The notes beneath the pieces were generated by a model. That model did no database searches. It worked only from the letters and a program-made list of their open reading frames with translations, and had not been told where the DNA came from. The position numbers and the translations under genes were made by a program. A stretch of 11,669 nt of DNA, from the NCBI GenBank assembly GCA_002407925.1, contig DHPN01000011.1:741-12409 (forward strand). The letters are read 5' to 3'. The DNA comes from Atopobiaceae bacterium UBA5363 (GTDB taxonomy: Bacteria > Actinomycetota > Coriobacteriia > Coriobacteriales > Atopobiaceae). Shown one piece after another: positions 6,711 through 11,669 of the stretch. Numbering within the stretch: position 1 is the first letter of the stretch; each line of letters begins with the position of its first letter.

Positions 6711-8072
6711 TTAAAGTTTAATAGAATCTAAGTCGATGGAGTCAAGATTGGCATCTGATGAACCTTTATTTTCCGCAGCTTCAGCTTCTTCTTTAAGGTA
6801 CTGCTTATCAAGAGCTTTTATGAAGGGCATGTAAATAAAAGTGCCAATTGCAATGAGGACGATTTGCCAAATTGATCCTTGCCATCCACTTACGAGGAAG
6901 CCAGAGATGATAGGAGGGGTTGTCCATGGCAGCATGACGCCGTTGCACAGAGGGACGATTCCTGCGGCCATTACGGCATATGTGGTGAGAATATTGATAG
7001 TTGGGACAAGTAAAAATGGCACAAACATGACCGGATTCAGTACGATTGGCAGACCAAAAATCACTGGCTCGTTAATTTCAAAGATGCAAGGTCCGAGTGA
7101 AAGTTTGGCAAGCTCCTTGATGCGTTTTGAATGACAGACCATTGCAGCCGCTATGAGCAAGGATAGAGTCGAGCCTGCACCACCAAAAGTGGCAAATAGT
7201 GTTTCGAACTGATAGTTAATGATATTGGGGAGAGGTTGACCGGCGGCAAGCGCTGCTTGGTTTTCAGCGGATAGTGACATTAATACCGGCATGTAGACGG
7301 AGTCAGTAATATTTGTCCCATGAATGCCAAAGAACCAAAGCAGATGGGCGAATAGGTAAATGATTGTTTGAGCCCATACGGTTCCTCCAAGTGAGGTTAA
7401 AGGAGCCTGGAGGAGAGAGTAAACGAACGCGAAGGCATTGCCCCAAGGAGTAAGGATAAACAATATGCAGACAACCCATACAACACCAAAAGTTATGGCC
7501 ATAGGAATCAAAGCCGAGAAGGCGCGCGAAACTGTGGGCGGTACGCCTTCAGGCATCTTTATCGTCCAGTCCTTTTTTATGATGCTGGCAAAGAGCCTTG
7601 TAGCAAGAAAGCCAACGACAATTGCAATAAACACTCCTTTTGCGCCAATCCAGCTTAGAGGAAGACTGGCAACCTCATAAACTTCATCTGAGCCATCAGG
7701 AGTGAATTCTGTAATTTGAGGCATGAGAATAAGCCAACTTGCTAAAGAAACGATTCCCGATGATGCACGGTCAGTAATACCTATGTGCTCCGAAAAGTTG
7801 TAGCCAATGTTAAAGGCGATGAAAAGAGCCATTAGTGACACAGTGCAACTTGCGGGAATGGCAATTAAGGATGAGAGCGTGTAGTCCCCAACAGTTGTTC
7901 CCTTGAGAAAAGCTATCCACGCTGGTATGGGGAAGTTGGCGACAAGAGTGAACATAGAGCCAATGATTAGCAAGGGCATAATCATTGCAAAGGAGTCGCG
8001 AAGAGTGATTAGGTACTTATTTTTTCCGAATGAGGAAGCAAGAGGCATGAGCTTGTCCTCAAATTTATCCAT
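6711..8072 (-). CDS. PTS EIIC, lactose/cellobiose family permease
   Basis: Membrane channel subunit that carries a sugar across the membrane while EIIB phosphorylates it. From the ATG at 8072 it has 453 residues, normal for the CelB/LicC family, and starts MDKFEDKLMPLASSFGKNKYL, like relatives. Many hydrophobic segments are visible. Family motifs include HLLWFFGIHGTNI (243-255), FGGAGSTLSLL near 296-306 and the sugar-site INEPVIFGLPIVLNP (333-347). An upstream TTG at 8081 (adding three residues) has a better-placed GGAG, so the true start may be there. The C-terminal tail is acidic with a repeated DSID/DSIK pattern. EIIA and EIIB are separate genes immediately upstream. Family members carry cellobiose, chitobiose, lactose or other beta-disaccharides; the downstream MupG-like gene hints at an amino-sugar disaccharide. 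Confidence 0.93.
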   Translation of the reverse strand: MDKFEDKLMPLASSFGKNKYLITLRDSFAMIMPLLIIGSMFTLVANFPIPAWIAFLKGTTVGDYTLSSLIAIPASCTVSLMALFIAFNIGYNFSEHIGITDRASSGIVSLASWLILMPQITEFTPDGSDEVYEVASLPLSWIGAKGVFIAIVVGFLATRLFASIIKKDWTIKMPEGVPPTVSRAFSALIPMAITFGVVWVVCILFILTPWGNAFAFVYSLLQAPLTSLGGTVWAQTIIYLFAHLLWFFGIHGTNITDSVYMPVLMSLSAENQAALAAGQPLPNIINYQFETLFATFGGAGSTLSLLIAAAMVCHSKRIKELAKLSLGPCIFEINEPVIFGLPIVLNPVMFVPFLLVPTINILTTYAVMAAGIVPLCNGVMLPWTTPPIISGFLVSGWQGSIWQIVLIAIGTFIYMPFIKALDKQYLKEEAEAAENKGSSDANLDSIDLDSIKL

Positions 8073-8119
8073 TGATTTCAAAGAGATCAGCTCCAATCCT
8101 ATATATGCGAAATGTGCTT

Positions 8120-8452
8120 TTAGGCCTTTTGTTTGTTGGTCCCCTTTTTGATTAAAAGGATGGCGGCCTTCAATACTCGCTCTCCATTGAGAGAGCCATA
8201 GTCCTCTGAGTTAATAACGCCAACAGGAATACAATCTCCGTACTTTTCTTGGATGGCGTCATACATAAAGCGCACCTGTGGCCCAAGAAGCATGCAGTCA
8301 GGAGTATCGCTCTCAACAAGATTGTCAATTTCACCAGAGGAAAAAGCATTGACTTTTACTGGAAGCTTATGAGCATCTGCCACTTCTTGCATTCTTTTTG
8401 CAAGCATGCTTGTTGACATGCCAGCACTACAAAAAAGATCGATCTTCTTCAT
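8120..8452 (-). CDS. PTS EIIB, lactose/cellobiose family
   Basis: Cytosolic phosphotransfer subunit of 110 residues. It takes phosphate from EIIA on Cys8 and donates it to the sugar held by EIIC. The phosphate loop CSAGMSTSMLAKRM begins at Cys8, exactly as in CelA-type proteins, and LLGPQVRFM is the conserved family segment further along. The ATG at 8452 is preceded by AAAGGAA on the minus strand. It lies 43 bp after EIIA and 47 bp before EIIC in one transcription unit. The C-terminus (KKGTNKQKA) is a short basic tail. The assignment is firm; the sugar cannot be told from EIIB. Confidence 0.94.
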   Translation of the reverse strand: MKKIDLFCSAGMSTSMLAKRMQEVADAHKLPVKVNAFSSGEIDNLVESDTPDCMLLGPQVRFMYDAIQEKYGDCIPVGVINSEDYGSLNGERVLKAAILLIKKGTNKQKA

Positions 8453-8495
8453 GATGTTCCTTTCAAAAGCCTAGAAGTGTCGATAAAGGCCCAAG

Positions 8496-8858
8496 CTATT
8501 GATTGCTTGTCTGTCCGTCCCCCTCCCCGTTGTCATTTGATTTGATGATTTGTTTGCATAGACCCACGATCTGTGCGGCTAGGTCGTGAACAGTAATTGC
8601 ATTCATCAGATGGTCTTGGCCATGGACCATGAGCAATGAGACAGGCTTATTTCTATCTCCAGTGATTTCTTGCCTTATTTGCTCCGTTTGATATTCATGA
8701 GCCTTGTTGAGAGCGTCCTTGCTTTGCAGCAGCAAGTCGTCTGCTTGGGCAAAATTTCCCTTTCTAGCAGCTTCGATGGCTTCGATAGCAAAGCTTTTCG
8801 CATCGCCGCCATGCACTACTAAGTTGCTAACGATTGCTTCTGCTTCGTTTTCGTCCAT
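8496..8858 (-). CDS. PTS EIIA, lactose/cellobiose family
   Basis: Cytosolic subunit of 120 residues that accepts phosphate from HPr and passes it to the adjacent EIIB. The all-helical family pattern is clear: VSNLVVHGGDAKSFAIEAIEAARKG at the N-terminus, and the active-site stretch LLMVHGQDHLMNA with the phosphorylatable His79 and the nearby Asp82, which in this family helps hold a trimer-centre metal. The ATG at 8858 follows GAAGG on the minus strand. The tail (NDNGEGDGQTSNQ) is polar and probably disordered. It is the first structural gene after the regulator, with 130 bp between them, so a promoter for the PTS genes may lie in that gap. Confidence 0.94.
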   Translation of the reverse strand: MDENEAEAIVSNLVVHGGDAKSFAIEAIEAARKGNFAQADDLLLQSKDALNKAHEYQTEQIRQEITGDRNKPVSLLMVHGQDHLMNAITVHDLAAQIVGLCKQIIKSNDNGEGDGQTSNQ

Positions 8859-8988
8859 TGAAGACCTTCTTTCATAAGTTTTATCGATATATGCACTCGT
8901 AAAGAAACAGCCTGATGCTGTGGATCCCTAATCGCTAAACGGTTGTTGCACCCCTTCTTTCCTTAGTGAAAGTCTGTAGTTTGCGCTT
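8859..8988 (-). other. Gap between regulator and PTS genes, possible promoter region
   Basis: This gap of 130 bp is the longest within the minus-strand cluster and the natural site for a regulated PTS promoter. Its EIIA-proximal end is AT-rich (minus strand: TATATCGATAAAAC), but no good -35/-10 pair could be assigned. It contains a small hairpin, ACAGC/GCTGT (8907-8921), and CTTTC/GAAAG repeats (8957-8972). A cre-like sequence lies at its regulator end and is listed separately. Confidence 0.35.
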
Positions 8989-8991
8989 TCA
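8978..8991 (-). promoter_or_regulatory. Candidate cre-like / LacI-family operator
   Basis: The minus strand reads TGAAAGCGCAAACT, which fits the catabolite-responsive element pattern TGWAANCGNTNWCA at all but two fixed positions. It overlaps the regulator's stop codon and lies about 120 bp upstream of the EIIA start. Such a site would suit carbon-catabolite control of the PTS genes. The match is imperfect and no LacI-type regulator is in the window, so this is a low-confidence call. Confidence 0.25.
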
Positions 8992-10926
8992 GAGAGATTC
9001 TTCTAGGAGAGGCTCTTCGGAAGACATCTCGCTGTAGTGGGTAAGAAGTGAAAGCAGGCAATCAAAACTTTGGTTGTTCAGAAGTATTTTGATGGCCATT
9101 TCGTTCATGAGAAAGGCAGCCATGCTGCGGTCAAAGTCTCTGATGCCGTCATCTTTTTCAGCTAATGCAGATAAAAATATCGCACGAACAGGCAAGCCAT
9201 TCCAATCAATAGGCTTTTCAAGAAGGCCGACGGCAACGACGGTGTGTTTTCCCATAGGACGAATGGGATGCGGAAATGCAACCATGTTTCCAAATGAGGT
9301 ACGGGCCAAAGCTTCGCGCTGCATTACCAGATCATAAAAATCATGAGAAAGCTTCTCATGTCGCTCTATGGCCTCACTAAGGAACTCTAGTGCTTCTTGC
9401 TCATCTTTAATTTTCATGTGTGAAAAGAAGAGATCTTGGGAAAAATGCCCACAAGTCTTCTGGCGCTCATGTTTATAGAGGGCATGGCGTACGTCGTTTG
9501 TGTTCTTCTCGTTAAACAACAAACTTACTTGGCAGATGGGAATCGAAAGCGGGATTGTAATGGGAACAGTTGTGAAAATGTAATCGACATTTGTTAAGTT
9601 GGCATGAGATAGGCTGGCAACATCGCAAGTAGTGATTAAATCAATGTACTGGCCGAATTCTTTTTGCACTTTGACAGCAAGCATACGCGCTGTCCCCATG
9701 CCTGATGCGCAGACGATGAGAGCATGTTTTTTTGGAAGCTTAGTATGCTGGCGTTCAATAGCCAAGGCGAATGACAGTGCTACATAACCTATTTCATCTT
9801 CCGAAAGCGTCGAATTGTATTTTTTTACTAGAATGCTCGAAGAGTCAACTGCCATGAGATATGCGAGTGGCATGTGGCTTTTAATATCTTTCAATAAGGG
9901 ATTACTTACCGGTATGCGATAACGAAGGCGTACCATTAAGGGTACTATGTGGCAGGCGAGGTTCATGCGTAATTCGATGTCTCTTTGAAAATTAAACCTA
10001 AAATCTTTCCAGACAACCTCGAGCATCTCATTGACGAGCTCCCACGCTCCTTCAGAGATGACCGTATCTTTTGTTAAAGTACCGTTGTCGAGGGTTTCTT
10101 TGGCGGCAAGATGAATTGCAATGTAGGCTACTTCTGAGTCTGGAAAATCCACATGAAATTTTGTGGTGATCTTCTCTGTAATTTTTTTTGCAACCTTAAG
10201 CATATGGGCGGAGAAGACCTGATTGTCTATGTTGGCCGGCATAGGGATGAAGCAGCCCTGGTGAATCCGTTTGATAGCAACAACGATATGAATGACAACA
10301 CATTTGAGTGCAACGGTGCTGATGGGGAGATTGTCTTGTTTTATGACATCGTCTACACAAGCATAGACACGAAAAAGCATCTGGTCGTCTTCTGAGCTTC
10401 CTATTCCTGGGCGTCCGTTTTCGCTGCCGATTACAAGGCTAGCAAGGCAGAGGCGACGATCCATTTCGCAGCCCTCAACGCGCAGGCCATAATAGGGGCG
10501 GCGAACTAGCTCGAGATGATAACGTTTGAGAATTTTCTCGACACTTTTTAGATCATCCGAAACAGTTCTGCGTGATACGTATAAGACGCTTGAGAATTCA
10601 TCTAAAGTTATCCAGTCGCTACGGTTCAGTAAGTCGTTTAGGAGATATGAAACCCTTTCCTTTGAGGTCTGGGGCATTCCTGTCTTTGCTTGGGACTCGT
10701 ATGCTGACAGCAGGTTAGAAAATGCAGCCTGGTCACTAATTGCGAGGCTATAGCCCTGTCCTCGCTTGGTAATGATTTTTGCTGCGCCATTAAGTGCGCT
10801 GTTTGTGTGTGAAATATACGAGCGGATGGTACGTTCGCTCACACCAAATTGTTGAGCGAGCTGATTTGCAGGAACACAGGCATGTTCTTGCAAATATTGT
10901 ACGAGTTTGTAGGCGCATTCTTCCAC
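8989..10926 (-). CDS. BglG/LicR-type PTS transcriptional regulator (HTH-Mga-PRD-PRD-EIIB-EIIA)
   Basis: DNA-binding activator whose activity is set by PTS phosphorylation; it probably controls the adjacent PTS genes. It has 645 residues from a GTG start preceded by GGGAGGAG. Domains in order: HTH at about 5-60 (QFGVSERTIRSYI), a second Mga-type HTH at about 88-170 (LYVSRRTVSDDL), PRD1 at about 185-285 with His213 and His272, PRD2 at about 300-395 with His326, a Gat-like EIIB domain at about 400-470 with phosphorylatable Cys406 (CASGMGTARML), and a PTS_EIIA_2 domain at about 500-640 with His553 (AFPHPI). The second PRD2 histidine is replaced by Ser385 in YVALSFALAIE, where relatives usually have His. 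It is transcribed in the same direction as the PTS genes and divergently from nagA. It looks like a full-length DNA-binding LicR/MtlR-type protein rather than an RNA antiterminator. Confidence 0.93.
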   Translation of the reverse strand: MEECAYKLVQYLQEHACVPANQLAQQFGVSERTIRSYISHTNSALNGAAKIITKRGQGYSLAISDQAAFSNLLSAYESQAKTGMPQTSKERVSYLLNDLLNRSDWITLDEFSSVLYVSRRTVSDDLKSVEKILKRYHLELVRRPYYGLRVEGCEMDRRLCLASLVIGSENGRPGIGSSEDDQMLFRVYACVDDVIKQDNLPISTVALKCVVIHIVVAIKRIHQGCFIPMPANIDNQVFSAHMLKVAKKITEKITTKFHVDFPDSEVAYIAIHLAAKETLDNGTLTKDTVISEGAWELVNEMLEVVWKDFRFNFQRDIELRMNLACHIVPLMVRLRYRIPVSNPLLKDIKSHMPLAYLMAVDSSSILVKKYNSTLSEDEIGYVALSFALAIERQHTKLPKKHALIVCASGMGTARMLAVKVQKEFGQYIDLITTCDVASLSHANLTNVDYIFTTVPITIPLSIPICQVSLLFNEKNTNDVRHALYKHERQKTCGHFSQDLFFSHMKIKDEQEALEFLSEAIERHEKLSHDFYDLVMQREALARTSFGNMVAFPHPIRPMGKHTVVAVGLLEKPIDWNGLPVRAIFLSALAEKDDGIRDFDRSMAAFLMNEMAIKILLNNQSFDCLLSLLTHYSEMSSEEPLLEESL

Positions 10927-10950
10927 GGCTCTCTCCTCCCTTACTTATTC

Positions 10951-10980
10951 ATCATAAGGATGAGCACATTGGCGTTCCAA
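10951..10980 (-). promoter_or_regulatory. Candidate sigma-70 promoter of the PRD regulator
   Basis: On the minus strand, TTGGAA (10975-10980) as -35 and TATGAT (10951-10956) as -10 are separated by 18 bases. The -10 matches consensus at five of six positions and the -35 at four. It would give a short leader ending in the AGGGAGGAG ribosome site before the GTG at 10926. Confidence 0.5.
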
Positions 10981-11007
10981 CTCAAAAACTTGCCGGAAAA
11001 GTTGGAA
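10975..11007. repeat. 8-bp inverted repeat, candidate operator in the regulator/nagA gap
   Basis: TTCCAACT (10975-10982) and AGTTGGAA (11000-11007) are exact reverse complements with a 17-base spacer, so equivalent points of the two arms are 25 bases apart. The left arm contains the predicted -35 box of the regulator promoter. This is a good position for autoregulation and joint control of nagA. Which protein binds it is unknown. Confidence 0.55.
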
Positions 11008-11091
11008 ATTTACTTCAAGGAAAGGCGTCAAATGTTCGTGATAGACTGCAGGAAAGTCAATTTTGCAGGGGCGGGGGAAGAAGGATCAGCC

Positions 11092-11669
11092 ATGGAGCCT
11101 TTTGCTATACATGCTGAAAGATTTGTGATGCCGGGCCGTTTGGCCGGCCCTGGCTACTTATCAGTGTCAAAGGAGGGAAAGTTCGACTTCTTCTCTTTTG
11201 AAAGGCCAGAGGGAAAGATTGTTGAGGCACCCGGCACCTGGGTGGCCCCAGGGTTTGTTGACACACACATCCATGGCTTTTTTGGGCACTCGACGACCGA
11301 CGCTGATTCGGCAGGCATTGAGGCATCAAGTATTGAGCTGGCTAAACATGGGACGACTTCATGGCTGCCAACGACGTTCACGCTTCCCGCTGAAGAGATC
11401 TCGCTTGATTGCAAGGCAATTGCCGAAGTTGCTCGTAGCCACAATGACTCTTGGCAAGGCGCTCGTATACAAGGCATTTTTCTTGAGGGTCCCTTTTTTA
11501 CGGAAGAGCACGTAGGCGCTCAGGATCCCCGCCATCTTTGTGACCCGGACATTGGGCTTTTTCACAAGTGGCAAGACGCGGCACAAGGGCTTATCCGCCG
11601 CAGTGCTCTGGCGCCCGAGCGAGAAGGCTCGCTTGCCTACATAGCGGCTCTTCTTGGTGAGGGCGTTGT
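11092..11669 (+). CDS. nagA: N-acetylglucosamine-6-phosphate deacetylase, 5' part (cut by window edge)
   Basis: Metal-dependent amidohydrolase that turns GlcNAc-6-phosphate into glucosamine-6-phosphate and acetate, the entry step from amino sugars to glycolysis and to cell-wall precursors. Translating from the ATG at 11092 gives 192 open residues with no stop before the window ends, about half of the roughly 380 expected. Motifs seen: the metal-site PGFVDTHIHG with His59 and His61, GTTSWLPTT (87-95), the metal-ligand glutamate in LEGPFF (Glu132), GAQDP (142-146) and LAPE (173-176). The start has AAGAAGGA upstream at a proper distance. It is divergent from the PRD regulator and shares its control region. 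Together with the MupG-like gene it supports an amino-sugar role for the locus. nagB is not in the window; it may follow downstream. Confidence 0.93.
   Translation, partial: MEPFAIHAERFVMPGRLAGPGYLSVSKEGKFDFFSFERPEGKIVEAPGTWVAPGFVDTHIHGFFGHSTTDADSAGIEASSIELAKHGTTSWLPTTFTLPAEEISLDCKAIAEVARSHNDSWQGARIQGIFLEGPFFTEEHVGAQDPRHLCDPDIGLFHKWQDAAQGLIRRSALAPEREGSLAYIAALLGEGV

Larger units (their letters stand above)
10927..11091. other. Divergent intergenic region (PRD regulator / nagA)
   Basis: A gap of 165 bp with the minus-strand promoter and inverted repeat described separately. For nagA the best plus-strand candidate is an extended -10, TG-A-TAGACT (11039-11047), without a recognisable -35, which would fit activator-dependent transcription. 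GGAAA occurs four times on the plus strand (from 10995, 11004, 11019 and 11051). Confidence 0.4.

Noticed and set aside
8073..8096. TTG start of EIIC at 8096
   Set aside because: GGAG would overlap that codon itself; starts at 8072 (ATG) or 8081 (TTG, GGAG 9 bases upstream) fit better.
8907..8921. ACAGC-CTGAT-GCTGT small hairpin upstream of EIIA
   Set aside because: Five-base arms are expected by chance; no U tract for a terminator and no antitermination-type partner structure could be drawn.
1..11669. CRISPR arrays, tRNA/rRNA genes, insertion sequences, toxin-antitoxin or phage-defence genes
   Set aside because: Read on both strands, no regularly spaced repeats, cloverleaf sequences, transposase motifs or defence domains were recognised.

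Overview
The window is 11.7 kb of dense bacterial DNA with short intergenic gaps, strong AGGAGG-type ribosome sites and mixed ATG/GTG starts. The proteins look like those of an anaerobic sugar fermenter. Gene content and protein style (M32 carboxypeptidase, ROK kinase, several PTS proteins, PRD regulator, moderate GC) suggest a host-associated actinobacterium of the class Coriobacteriia (Olsenella/Atopobium-like). A Firmicute cannot be excluded from sequence alone, so this is an inference of moderate confidence.

Left block (1-4520, richer in GC). On the minus strand an M32 carboxypeptidase is followed by dtd (D-aminoacyl-tRNA deacylase). Divergent from it, on the plus strand, run an HD-domain hydrolase, a ROK sugar kinase with GTG start, and a stand-alone fructose/nitrogen-type PTS EIIA. 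The 225-bp divergent gap holds a large imperfect hairpin.

Right block (4620-10930, visibly poorer in GC, all minus strand). In transcription order: a BglG/LicR-type PTS regulator with PRDs (GTG start), then EIIA, EIIB and EIIC of the lactose/cellobiose PTS family, a DUF871/MupG-type 6-phospho-glycosidase, and a YitT-family membrane protein. Divergent from the regulator, and cut off by the window's right edge, is nagA (N-acetylglucosamine-6-phosphate deacetylase), which was read directly from the sequence and has no stop inside the window.

Working model (inference): the PTS imports and phosphorylates an amino-sugar disaccharide, perhaps derived from peptidoglycan (MurNAc-GlcNAc). The MupG-like enzyme splits the 6-phosphorylated disaccharide inside the cell, and NagA deacetylates GlcNAc-6-P. 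The PRD regulator controls the locus. A perfect inverted repeat over its own -35 region, in the gap shared with nagA, is the best operator candidate. No MurQ etherase is visible here, so the MurNAc-6-P branch is unproven.

No tRNA, rRNA, CRISPR array, insertion sequence or phage gene was recognised. No gap longer than 300 bases lacks a gene.
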